The notes beneath the pieces were generated by a model, which searched no databases, had not been told where the DNA came from, and worked only from the letters and a program-made list of their open reading frames with translations. DNA of 64,000 nucleotides from JAJFUV01 sp964561215. Its GTDB lineage: Bacteria; Acidobacteriota; Terriglobia; Bryobacterales; Bryobacteraceae. The stretch lies in assembly GCA_964561215.1 (NCBI GenBank), contig CAZLOS010000001.1, positions 1-64,000 of the forward strand. Reading direction: 5' to 3'. Below are positions 7,885 to 16,417 of the stretch, piece after piece. A program made the position numbers and the translations under genes. How positions within the stretch are numbered: position 1 is the stretch's first letter; every line of letters starts with the position of its first letter.

Positions 7885-10434
7885 CTATCCCAGCACTTCG
7901 CGGACCTTCGCGGCAAGTCCGTCCGGTGTGAACGGCTTGGGCAAATACGACGAGCCGGGCCCCAGCTCGCACCGGCGCTCCGCCAGGTCCTCGCTGTAGC
8001 CGGACACATAGAGAATTTTAAGATCCGCTTTCCTCTCCACAAGCCGGCGCGCCAGGTCCGTTCCGTTCATGCCCGGCATGACCATATCGGTGAGCAGCAG
8101 GTCAACCTGCCCGTCGTGGGAAGCGAACACCTCCAACGCTTCGGCGCCGCCGGCGGCCTCCAACACGCGATAGCCGTACGCGCCGAGCGCCACGGTCACC
8201 AGCCCGCGTACCTCCTTTTGATCCTCGACGACCAGAATCGTTTCGTGGCCGTGCCGGATCACCGGTGGTGGGGCCGGCTCGGCTGAGACGGCGCAGGCAC
8301 AGGCGCGCGGCAGGAAGACGCGAAACGTGGAGCCTTTGCCCGGCGCGCTGTCCACCGAGATCCACCCCCCGCATCGCTCGACCGCGCCGTAAACGGTAGC
8401 CAACCCGAGGCCTGTACCGTATCCAGTCTTGGTCGTGAAGAACGGCTCGAAAATGTGAGAGCGAACCTCTTCGCTCATGCCCTCGCCCGTGTCGCTCACG
8501 GTCAGGCACACGAACCTGCCCGCCTTGGCCGCCGGGCATCTTGCCGTCTCAGGCTCACCGAGGTCCACGTTCTCCGTGGCGATGTCCAACCGCCCGCCGT
8601 GCGGCATGGCGTCGCGCGCGTTTACCACGAGGTTCATCAGGATTTGCTGCATCTGCCCCGCATCGGCATGGGCCGCGTCCAGGCCCTCTTCGAGCCGGGT
8701 CACGAGTTCCACGTCTTCACCCAGGAGCCGGCGCAGCATGCCCTGCATATCGCGTATCGTGCCGTTCAGGTTCACCGGTTCGGGCTTGACGGCCTGCTTG
8801 CGGCTGAAGGCCAGCAACTGCCTGATGAGCGTCGCGGCGCGCTCGCCGGCCTGATGGATCTCCTCGATCAGACCGTGCAACGCCGGGTCTTGCCGCGTGC
8901 GTTCGGCGGCCAGTTGGCTGTAACCGTTAATGACGGTCAGCACATTGTTGAAATCGTGCGCCACGCCGCCGGCCAGCCGGCCGATGGATTCCATCTTCTG
9001 CGCCTGGGCGAGCTGGGCCTGCAACAGTTGGCGTTCCGCCTCGGCCTCTTTGCGCTCCGTAATATCGACCAGGAAGCACTCCAAGGCTTCCAGCTCGTCG
9101 CCTTGATAGATGGGTACGCCCTCTTCCCCAATCCAGCGCACCTGGCCCGCCTTCGTTCGAATGCGGTATTGGGTCGCGTAAGGACGCCTGGTCAACATGG
9201 CCTCCTGCGCCGCTTCAGAGAGCCGCCGGCGGTCTTCCTCGACCAATATCGACATGTAATCCAGCGAGCTACGGCCCAGGAAACGCTCCGCCGGGTAGCT
9301 CGTCACTTCTTCGACTCTGCCCCCGATATATTCGATCGGCCAACCCGGCTGGTTGCGGTGGTGTACCAATACTCCGGGCAGGTGGAGTACCAACGCGTCC
9401 AGCTTGCGGTTGGACTCCTTCAGTGCCCGCTCGGCGCGCTTGCGCCCGGTGAGATCGAGCATCGAAATAATGACCCGCGAAAGTGTGCGTTCACAACCGG
9501 GGACCGCGGCGATACGCACGAGTACGTCCCGAGGCTCGCCATCCAGTGTGTTGGTCCGGATCTCGATTTCATGCCGTGTGGAACCGTCAATGAGTCGAAG
9601 CACGTCGCGGCTTATGGCGTCAAATGTCTGAGGCGTGAAGATCTCGCTCAACCGCCGCACCATCTCCTTGCGCGACTTGGCGCGGTAGAAGTCGACAGCG
9701 GCTTGGTTCACGTTCCGTACACGAATGCGCGCAAGCAATTCCCCGACTTCCGGCTGGTGTTCGGTGAAATAGGCCACCGGATCGGATACCCCGCCGTCGA
9801 TCAGATTCTTTACGTAGTCCACGAGGCCGGAAAGATCCGCTTCCCAGAGGGGGGTCGGAGCAGAATCGAAAATCTCCCGGTGCCGCCGCTCGGATTCGCG
9901 GACGGCCTCCTCGGCCTGAAACCGGGCGATGATTTCGCCGACAAGGTTCGCCGTAGTCTCCAGCATCAGGCGGGCTTCCTCGCCGATCCTTTCCCGCGTA
10001 CGCGTCCCGAGGCTCAGCAACGCTACCACTTTCCCGTCGGACTTAATGGGAAGGACCGACGTCGCGCGAAGCTTCGCCGCCTCCCACGTGGCCATCGGCA
10101 GGATGGTCGGGACCGCCGTGTTCAGACAGGCAGGCCCGCCCGCCATCAGCAACCTCGCGTTTTGCGAACTCAGGGGAAAGACCCGCGTGTGGGCGAAGAG
10201 CGCTTCGTCTAGCCCCATGCTGGCGGCCACGCGGGCGCTACCGGTACGGGAGCAGATTTCGCAGATCAAGCCGGAATCCACATCCTCAAGTTCCAGGCAG
10301 GTTCTCAGGATGATATCGTAGGCTGTCCTGAGATCCTTGGCCGATGCGAGCGCCAGTGTGAGATCGCGCTGCATCATTAAGAAGCTCTCGTCTTGACGCG
10401 CTCGCTGGTCGGCGGGCGTCTGTTCTTGATCCAA
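7885..10434 (-). CDS. Hybrid sensor histidine kinase (GAF-PAS-PAS-HisKA-HATPase-REC)
   Basis: An 849-residue cytosolic hybrid kinase with no membrane segment visible. Domains in order: GAF-like (about 25-175), first PAS (about 185-330), second PAS with PAC (about 345-470), a HisKA domain with the phosphoacceptor His in GGVAHDFNNVL (about 490), and a HATPase with an N-box and the G-box pattern FFTTKTGYGTGLGL. A C-terminal receiver (about 730-849) carries the acidic pair after ILVVE and the phosphoacceptor Asp in LLTDMVMPG. The receiver suggests intramolecular phosphotransfer and then relay to an unlinked partner. The start is a TTG at 10434, supported by an AAGGA ribosome-binding sequence about eight bases upstream. 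No dedicated response regulator is adjacent. The signal is unknown; the GAF domain contains several cysteines that could bind a ligand or metal, but this is speculative. Confidence 0.93.
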   Translation of the reverse strand: MDQEQTPADQRARQDESFLMMQRDLTLALASAKDLRTAYDIILRTCLELEDVDSGLICEICSRTGSARVAASMGLDEALFAHTRVFPLSSQNARLLMAGGPACLNTAVPTILPMATWEAAKLRATSVLPIKSDGKVVALLSLGTRTRERIGEEARLMLETTANLVGEIIARFQAEEAVRESERRHREIFDSAPTPLWEADLSGLVDYVKNLIDGGVSDPVAYFTEHQPEVGELLARIRVRNVNQAAVDFYRAKSRKEMVRRLSEIFTPQTFDAISRDVLRLIDGSTRHEIEIRTNTLDGEPRDVLVRIAAVPGCERTLSRVIISMLDLTGRKRAERALKESNRKLDALVLHLPGVLVHHRNQPGWPIEYIGGRVEEVTSYPAERFLGRSSLDYMSILVEEDRRRLSEAAQEAMLTRRPYATQYRIRTKAGQVRWIGEEGVPIYQGDELEALECFLVDITERKEAEAERQLLQAQLAQAQKMESIGRLAGGVAHDFNNVLTVINGYSQLAAERTRQDPALHGLIEEIHQAGERAATLIRQLLAFSRKQAVKPEPVNLNGTIRDMQGMLRRLLGEDVELVTRLEEGLDAAHADAGQMQQILMNLVVNARDAMPHGGRLDIATENVDLGEPETARCPAAKAGRFVCLTVSDTGEGMSEEVRSHIFEPFFTTKTGYGTGLGLATVYGAVERCGGWISVDSAPGKGSTFRVFLPRACACAVSAEPAPPPVIRHGHETILVVEDQKEVRGLVTVALGAYGYRVLEAAGGAEALEVFASHDGQVDLLLTDMVMPGMNGTDLARRLVERKADLKILYVSGYSEDLAERRCELGPGSSYLPKPFTPDGLAAKVREVLG

Positions 10435-10491
10435 TTCCGAATTCCTTCCGTGACGCGGGCCGGCCGCCGGACGGCGGTGCGCCCTTAGATA

Positions 10492-11808
10492 TCAATATTC
10501 AGACCTTAGCAGATCGAAATAGATATGTGCACCCTTCAGGAATCCTTCGACCGGCAGACGCTCGGCGTCGCCGTGCATGGAACTGAAGGTTGCCAGATCG
10601 ACCACCACCGGCAGCAGTCCGTAAGACGGGACGCCCTTCTTTCGGAACTTCGCCGAGTCCGTGCTGTAAGGCACCAGGATGGGCGTCACCACCGCGTCCG
10701 GATACTGCTTCAGAATAGCGGAGCGGATGGCGGCGAACAGGGGTGTTTGGTGGGGGCTCGTTCCGGGATCCGAGGGGTGCGACAGCAACTCTACGCTCAC
10801 CCGCGGGTCGTTGATGCGCGCTTTCATTTCCGAAACGAACTCCGCGGCATTGACGCCGGGCAGCAGGCGGCAATCCAGCGTGGCTTCGCTCACCGAGGGG
10901 ATCACGTTCACCTTCGGCGGTGTACCAACGCCCGCCGCAAGCGTAGTGAGAGTCACCGTGTTGCGGCGGATGGCCGAGGTGAATTTATTGCCCGCCGCCC
11001 GGCCGCCGATGGCGCGCATCATCTCCTCAACCACCGGATGCTGGCTCGCGGGCGGTGGAACGGCCTTGGCTTTCTCGATCGCCGCCAGAAGGATGTCGTT
11101 GGCATTGTCCGGGATGGGTTGCGAGCCGTGCGCGGCCGTGCCATGCGCGCGCAAGCGCAGCCACACGGGCTGCTTTTCTCCTACCGCCACGCCGAAGACG
11201 AGTTTGCCGCCGGCGAACACCTCGCGGGAGCCGAAGCCACCCTCATCCATCAGGTAACCCGCGTCGATTTCACTGTAGTGGTTGTCGATCATCCACTGCC
11301 CGCCGCGCTGTCCGTAGGTTTCCTCGTCACAAGTGGCCAGGAACACGATGTCGCGAGCCGGCACGATGCCGGCCTGCTTCATGGCCCCGAGCGCCACCAA
11401 CTGCTGGACGCCGATCGGCTTCATGTCGAACGCGCCGCGTCCCCACAGGAAGCCGTCCCGGATCAGAGCCCCGAACGGATCCAGCTTCCAGGCCTTGCGG
11501 TCCACCGGCACCACATCCATGTGGTTCATCAATACGAGCGGCTTCCTGGAACGGTCCCGGCCCGCCAGGCGCGCCACCAGGTTGGTCTGCCCCTGCGGGC
11601 CGCTGGTGTATGTGTGCGCTTCGATTCCACGCGCCTCCAGTTCCCGCTTCAGCAGGGACGCAGCCTCGCGCGTGTCGGCCGGCGGATTGACGCTGGCGAT
11701 ACGCACGTAGCGCTGAAAAAGATCCAGTGCTTCTCTATCGATCCGCGCCCAGTCCGGCTCGGCGGCCGCAAGCGCGCACGCTGTCAATAACAGGATAATC
11801 GGTCTCAT
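10492..11808 (-). CDS. Secreted M20-family metallopeptidase
   Basis: A 438-residue zinc-dependent M20 peptidase (ArgE/DapE/CPG2 fold), which typically cleaves dipeptides or N-acyl amino acids. A hydrophobic N-terminal signal (residues 1-16, ending around ACALAAAEP) predicts export. The metal-site motifs are visible: LMNHMDVVPVD with the His and Asp ligands (about 90-100), the CDEETYG glutamates (about 154-160), and later Asp and His ligands. An inserted dimerisation domain lies in the middle. The start overlaps the stop of the kinase gene as ATGA (11805-11808), so the two are translationally coupled. With the BadF-type sugar kinase upstream, a role in scavenging amino sugars and attached peptides is possible, but this is inference. 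Confidence 0.88.
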   Translation of the reverse strand: MRPIILLLTACALAAAEPDWARIDREALDLFQRYVRIASVNPPADTREAASLLKRELEARGIEAHTYTSGPQGQTNLVARLAGRDRSRKPLVLMNHMDVVPVDRKAWKLDPFGALIRDGFLWGRGAFDMKPIGVQQLVALGAMKQAGIVPARDIVFLATCDEETYGQRGGQWMIDNHYSEIDAGYLMDEGGFGSREVFAGGKLVFGVAVGEKQPVWLRLRAHGTAAHGSQPIPDNANDILLAAIEKAKAVPPPASQHPVVEEMMRAIGGRAAGNKFTSAIRRNTVTLTTLAAGVGTPPKVNVIPSVSEATLDCRLLPGVNAAEFVSEMKARINDPRVSVELLSHPSDPGTSPHQTPLFAAIRSAILKQYPDAVVTPILVPYSTDSAKFRKKGVPSYGLLPVVVDLATFSSMHGDAERLPVEGFLKGAHIYFDLLRSEY

Positions 11809-12758
11809 TTTTCGAATTCCGGCACGTCCGCGAGGGTGGGAGTGATCCCCGCGGCTCGATAAGCCTCGATCAGCGCCCCGGTGGCGGGCCCGTACTCGGG
11901 TGGGCCGCATCGGTTGCCGGTTTCGGCGTCCACCAGCGCGATGTAGCATTCCCGCAGCATGGCGGAATGAAACACTCCGCCGATGTAGGCCACGCGCGCT
12001 TCTTCGCCCGGCGCGAACAACTGCCCGCGCACGGCCGCGGCCAGGCGGGCCAGTTCGCCCGCGGACTGTTCGATGATCTCGAGCGCGACGGCATCGCCTG
12101 CCTGCGCGGCACGGTCCACAAGCTTCGAGAACGCGGCGATCCTGGGCCGCGGATACTCTGTGGTGTAGAAGCGGTGCAACAGGTCGTTGGCGTCGCTGGC
12201 GCCGGTGGCTTCGAGCAACATGGAGTGCAGGGCAGTCTCCGGCCCCCACCCCTCCTCAAAGCGCAGGGCCGCCTGCAGCGCGCGGCGCGCCAGGTCGAAT
12301 CCGCTGCCGCTGTCGCCGAACACATAGCCCCAGCCGCCCGCGCGCGCCGTCTTGCCCGCGGCGTTACGGCCGTATGCGATGGACCCTGTGCCGGAGATGG
12401 TGATGATGCCGGGAGCGCCACCTGTGGCGCCGCTGAGCGCAATCAACGCATCTGTCGTAACCGACATGCGTTCCACACGCAACATCTGGCCCAGGATCTC
12501 TTCCTTGTCCGCCGGACCGCCACTGAAGCCCAGGCACGCGGAGGCGAACTCGATGCGGCCCGGATCCTGGCCGGCGCCGCGCGCCGCCGCCGAAACGCAG
12601 TCGCCGATGGTGCGCACGAATTTCTCGCGGCCCTGGGCGGCCCCTACGTGGTTGCACGGCCCGCCGCGGCCGGACCCGACCACCCGGCCCTCGCGGTCGC
12701 CGATCAGGGCGGTGGTGGAAGACTGGCCTCCATCCACACCCAGATAGAATTCACTCAT
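11805..12758 (-). CDS. BadF/BadG/BcrA/BcrD-type ATPase, probable N-acetylhexosamine kinase
   Basis: A 317-residue member of the ASKHA sugar-kinase-like fold. The phosphate-1 loop LGVDGGQSSTTALI (about 6-19), the phosphate-2 region and the adenosine loop ISGTGSIAYGRN are all visible, as is the GGWGYVFGDSGSGFD segment typical of N-acetylglucosamine kinases and BadF-type proteins. Eukaryotic relatives phosphorylate GlcNAc, and bacterial ones act on GlcNAc or MurNAc. This assignment fits better than the anaerobic benzoyl-CoA activator role, because no Cys ligands for an iron-sulphur cluster are evident. The start overlaps the YfhO-like gene as ATGA (12755-12758), and its own stop overlaps the M20 start. 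Confidence 0.82.
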   Translation of the reverse strand: MSEFYLGVDGGQSSTTALIGDREGRVVGSGRGGPCNHVGAAQGREKFVRTIGDCVSAAARGAGQDPGRIEFASACLGFSGGPADKEEILGQMLRVERMSVTTDALIALSGATGGAPGIITISGTGSIAYGRNAAGKTARAGGWGYVFGDSGSGFDLARRALQAALRFEEGWGPETALHSMLLEATGASDANDLLHRFYTTEYPRPRIAAFSKLVDRAAQAGDAVALEIIEQSAGELARLAAAVRGQLFAPGEEARVAYIGGVFHSAMLRECYIALVDAETGNRCGPPEYGPATGALIEAYRAAGITPTLADVPEFEK

Positions 12759-13660
12759 GGTCGCAACGCCTCCTTGCGCCGTTCCCACCGGGCGAGGACC
12801 AGGACTGCCGCCACGCCCAGCAAACTGAACACCGCGCCGGCGTAAAGCCATGCAGGACGATAGCGCATCTCCACTCGGTGCCGTCCCGCGGGCACCACCA
12901 CGCCGCGCAGGACCGTGTAAGCCGCGTGCAGTCCGGCAGGTGCGCCGTCCACCGTGGCTCGCCAGCCCGGAAACATATTCTCGCTCGCCACCACCATGCC
13001 CGTGCAAGCCATGTCGATCTCCACCCGACCCCGGTCCGTCCGGCTGCGCAGGAACGCCACGATATCGCGATCGTCCCGGAGCGGGCGCAGAAGCCCGGTG
13101 CGCCCCGGCTCGCCACCGTGGGCGAATGCGTATCCGCTGGTGTTGCCGATCTCGACTAAAGCCAGCAGCAGCACGCAAGCGGCCAGTCCTCGCCCCGTCC
13201 GTTTCATTCCCAGTAGCGCGGCTGCGGCCAGGGCGAAGAAGCCGGCCAGGGCCACACGCTCTTCGATGTCGAACGACATCTTGCGCGCTGTGAGAATGCC
13301 CGGGACTCCCAGCAGGATGATCGCTCCGGAGACCGCCAGCGCGACGCGCAGGCGCGTAAGGCAGATACTGCTTCGCTTGCGCTCCACGAAGTCCAGCCCG
13401 TACGCCGCCAGCACTGCCAGGGACACGATCGCGAAGCCGAGGTGGGGGTTCGTGTTCCGATAGACGCCCGGGATCACGATGCCGATCAGAGTCGTGGGCG
13501 GCGTCGACAATTCACTATGCACCGAGTAGGGAACCCGTTGATCCCACCGAAGCTGTTGGTCACCCGAAATGAATCGTCGCGCGGCGCCCCGGCTGCGCTT
13601 GAGATCGCGGCAGAGCGCGTAACAGGCCAGCGTGCGCGCAGATCGCTTGATCCTGTCCAT
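12755..13660 (-). CDS. Shortened YfhO-like membrane protein (probable internal deletions)
   Basis: A 301-residue protein with about four to five membrane segments and a C-terminal soluble part that matches the end of YfhO-type membrane proteins: MFPGWRATVDGAPAGLHAAY, then RGVVVPAGRHRVEMRYRP, then a last membrane helix. Members of that family are usually around 700-850 residues. The N-terminal 35-40 residues look unlike any membrane protein start, and recognisable blocks (WDQRVPYSVH, NTNPHLGF, AAYGLDFVE, FLRSRT, then VEIDMACTGMVV) are much closer together than I would expect. It therefore looks like an in-frame shortened copy. It begins 3 bases after the phosphoesterase gene stop and ends in an ATGA overlap with the kinase gene. 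Function, if any, is unknown; YfhO relatives are linked to glycosylation of cell-wall polymers. Confidence 0.6.
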   Translation of the reverse strand: MDRIKRSARTLACYALCRDLKRSRGAARRFISGDQQLRWDQRVPYSVHSELSTPPTTLIGIVIPGVYRNTNPHLGFAIVSLAVLAAYGLDFVERKRSSICLTRLRVALAVSGAIILLGVPGILTARKMSFDIEERVALAGFFALAAAALLGMKRTGRGLAACVLLLALVEIGNTSGYAFAHGGEPGRTGLLRPLRDDRDIVAFLRSRTDRGRVEIDMACTGMVVASENMFPGWRATVDGAPAGLHAAYTVLRGVVVPAGRHRVEMRYRPAWLYAGAVFSLLGVAAVLVLARWERRKEALRP

Positions 13661-13663
13661 TGG

Positions 13664-16327
13664 TCACCGCCGGTGCTGTTCGCGGAGAAAGTTGGGGTCG
13701 TCCATCTTCGGTCCGGGTACGGGATCGAGCGGGTCCTTGGCTTTCGAGGGATCGAACAGTAGAGGGTTGATGGGCAGGGCCCGGTAGGGCGTGAAGTCCG
13801 GTTCGTTGGTGAAGCACGCGGCCAGATCGGCGGCCGCCGCGTCGTACAGGTTCAAGGGAGGAATCCCCAGGATGCGGAACGCCGTCTTCAACAGGCTTGG
13901 GAAGCTTGCGTTTACGTGCGACACGTAGTTCTTCCGGGCGTAAGGGCCCATGGCCAGGAAAACCGTGCGGTGCGAGTCGATGTGGTCCACGCCGCCCTGT
14001 GCGTCATCCTCGGTCACCAGCACGGCCATCTCGCGCCACCAGGGTGTCTTGGAGAGAAACTCGATGATGCGCCCCAGTGCGTAGTCGTTGTCGGCGACAT
14101 AGGAGGAGTTGAAAGGGTAGCCGTCCTCCGGCCGTGGCCCGGCCATGTGATCGTTGGGCAAGTGGATGAACACCAGACGGGGGAACTCCTCGCCGCCCTT
14201 TATGTACTTTTCCTCAATCTCCCGGACGAACTGCGTGGCGCGATACTGGTCCGGAATGTTCGTATTGTACTGCGGATAGTCGCGCGACGTATTGCGGTCG
14301 AGCGGGTCCGGCATGGGGACGTTGGTCAAGTAGCGAGCGCCGGTGGGCTTCATGCCGCCCTGTTCCTGGACACCCGCCAGCTCGAAACCCTCGCCGTAGT
14401 TGCGGAACGTGATGCCGTGGCGCTCCAGGTGATGCCACAGCGCTCCAGCCTCAAGCTGCTCCTCTGGATGGACGCTCGAATTGCTCTGCGGGAACTGCAG
14501 CCGCCCCGGGGCGTTGGTAGGGAAGCGGAAACTCTTCTGGCCGGATGCCATCACCGTGCTCTCGGTCCAGGCGTTCGGGTACGAACCCACAATCCAATGG
14601 TGTCCGTCCACGCTGACCTCACTGTCGGCGTAGAAATTGTCGCTGAAGGCCCACCGCGCCGCCATCTCGTGATGGTTGGGTGTAACGTTCACATTGCGCA
14701 GGGTGGTCCGGCTGCGGAAGCCGCCGCGCGGGCTGCTGACCATGGCGTAGCGGCTGAACCGCGCCAGCATGGGCGCTCCGTTCACGGTTCCGTTGGAGGC
14801 GCTTTCGATGTCGCCGAACACTTCGTCGAAGGTGCGGTTCTCCTTGACGATGATCACCGCGCGGCGCAGTCCTTTGGGAAGAGGTTTGGCGTCGCTTTCC
14901 CGCGGCACGAAGCCGTTCAACTCGAGCACCCTTGCGGTGTGCGCCTCCAGGTCCTGGGCGGACGGCATCGGGTAGATGGATACCGTGCCGCGCCTCAGTT
15001 CGGCCTGGAAACTGTGCTCGAGTGCGGCGTAAGGAGTGGCGTTCGGCCCCGTTCCATGCCCCTTGGCGTTGCTCACGTAAACGGTACCGCGGTCCACCAC
15101 CACTCGTGTGGGAAACCAGCCCGCCGGCAGGTGCGCGATGTGCTTCATGGTCCGGGTGTCGATGACGCCCACGGCGTTGATGCCGGCCTCGGCCACCAGC
15201 AGCCAGCCGGTCTTGGCATCATAGGCCATGCCGATGGGCAGCACGCCGCGGAAGTCCTCCAAGCCGGGAATGCGGATTGGAATGTCCGTAATCTTGCGCC
15301 CGGCTGCCGGATCGATGACGCTGATCGAATCGTTGTGCCCGTTGGAGACGTACACGCGGCCACCCACGGCCAGTACGCCCGAAGGACTGCTGCCGCCCAC
15401 GACCTTTCCGCCGAACGGCAAACCGGTGCGTATGTAGCGCTGGACCCTGGGCGCCTCCGCATTGGAGACATCCACCACGGCGAGCGAATTGGACTCGGCG
15501 ACGTTCGGGTCGCCCAATCCCGGCACGTCCACTGCTCCGGCGGCCGTCTCGCGGCGCGCGCCATCCGCGGCGTCCTTGGAGGGAAAGCCGAAGGCGGGGA
15601 AGGGAAGTCCGGTTTCGAGGACGCGATTCGGATCGGCTCCGGGAATCGGCTTGTATTCGAACATCCCGATGTGCGTGACGTAAAGCTGCCGGCCGCCGGG
15701 TGCGAGGGCCAGTGCGAATGGCATGCGGCCCACGCGCACAGAGGCGGCGATGCGCTTCTTCTTGAGGTCGATCACCACCACGCGGAAATTCGCCTGATCG
15801 ACAACGTAGAGAACCTCGCGCGCGCGGTCCAGCGCCAGATCGCCCGTGTAGCTGTCCTGGAAGCCGTCCTGGTTGAGGTTGTAGATTTGTTCGACCTCTC
15901 CGCCGGGCATGTGCACCAGGCGCACACGGCCGGAGTTGCCTTCCGAAGCCCATACGTCTCGATCCCCGGCGAAGGCGAGCCCCACGAAGACGCTGCGCCA
16001 GTCGTCATTCTCAGCCTCGGGATCGCCCTTTTGAGGAGCCACCACATGCCGGATCTCCCATCGCGAACCACTGCGCAGGAGCGCGGTGAGGGAGTAGCGG
16101 TCGGGGCCGCCGTCGGCAGTGACAACCATGCGGGCGTTGTCGTTCACGGCCAAACCGAATGGGCCGGGGCCAGTCGAGTATTGAAGCCCGAGCGGCGCGA
16201 TCATGCGGCCTCCGGGCAGAATGCTCTCGGCGCCGGGCCTGCGCGCGGCCGTACGTGTGCCCGCCGGGGTGGCATACTCGGCCCCCGAGGCGGCGAAGAA
16301 TGTCAGAAGGAAGACTAGGACCAACAT
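13664..16327 (-). CDS. Secreted beta-propeller/phosphoesterase fusion protein
   Basis: An 887-residue exported protein if started at ATG 16327; a TTG at 16336 would add three residues. A hydrophobic signal peptide covers residues 1-16. The first half (about 40-430) is a YVTN/NHL-like beta-propeller with repeated segments such as LYVTHIG, VYVSNGHNDSISVID and VYVSNAKGHG. The second half (about 485-850) is an alkaline-phosphatase-fold phosphoesterase of the phospholipase C/acid phosphatase type: IIVKENRTFDEVFG with the N-terminal acidic residue, HEMAARWAFSDNF, FIHLPNDH, TEDDAQGGVDHIDSHRT. These Asp, Glu and His residues are the expected metal ligands. It probably removes phosphate from extracellular organic phosphates. 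It is the first gene of a minus-strand unit with the YfhO-like, kinase and M20 genes. Confidence 0.85.
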   Translation of the reverse strand: MLVLVFLLTFFAASGAEYATPAGTRTAARRPGAESILPGGRMIAPLGLQYSTGPGPFGLAVNDNARMVVTADGGPDRYSLTALLRSGSRWEIRHVVAPQKGDPEAENDDWRSVFVGLAFAGDRDVWASEGNSGRVRLVHMPGGEVEQIYNLNQDGFQDSYTGDLALDRAREVLYVVDQANFRVVVIDLKKKRIAASVRVGRMPFALALAPGGRQLYVTHIGMFEYKPIPGADPNRVLETGLPFPAFGFPSKDAADGARRETAAGAVDVPGLGDPNVAESNSLAVVDVSNAEAPRVQRYIRTGLPFGGKVVGGSSPSGVLAVGGRVYVSNGHNDSISVIDPAAGRKITDIPIRIPGLEDFRGVLPIGMAYDAKTGWLLVAEAGINAVGVIDTRTMKHIAHLPAGWFPTRVVVDRGTVYVSNAKGHGTGPNATPYAALEHSFQAELRRGTVSIYPMPSAQDLEAHTARVLELNGFVPRESDAKPLPKGLRRAVIIVKENRTFDEVFGDIESASNGTVNGAPMLARFSRYAMVSSPRGGFRSRTTLRNVNVTPNHHEMAARWAFSDNFYADSEVSVDGHHWIVGSYPNAWTESTVMASGQKSFRFPTNAPGRLQFPQSNSSVHPEEQLEAGALWHHLERHGITFRNYGEGFELAGVQEQGGMKPTGARYLTNVPMPDPLDRNTSRDYPQYNTNIPDQYRATQFVREIEEKYIKGGEEFPRLVFIHLPNDHMAGPRPEDGYPFNSSYVADNDYALGRIIEFLSKTPWWREMAVLVTEDDAQGGVDHIDSHRTVFLAMGPYARKNYVSHVNASFPSLLKTAFRILGIPPLNLYDAAAADLAACFTNEPDFTPYRALPINPLLFDPSKAKDPLDPVPGPKMDDPNFLREQHRR

Positions 16328-16341
16328 GTGAAGCAACTAGT

Positions 16342-16370
16342 TTTATAGCGTGTTAAGGAAGTAAAGGCAA
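16342..16370 (-). promoter_or_regulatory. Promoter of the phosphoesterase-led operon
   Basis: On the minus strand a -35 box TTGCCT (16370-16365) and a -10 box TATAAA (16347-16342) are 17 bases apart. The predicted transcription start near 16335 leaves only about eight bases before ATG 16327, so the mRNA would be nearly leaderless. Confidence 0.55.
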
Positions 16371-16417
16371 CTCACCGCCGGGAGGAAGCGCGTACGCCGC
16401 ACCCGGCCCGGCGGTCG

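Noticed and set aside
13916..16318. An 800-codon plus-strand frame opposite the phosphoesterase gene
   Set aside because: The minus strand has a signal peptide and recognised domains; the plus-strand product has no domain and typical antisense composition.
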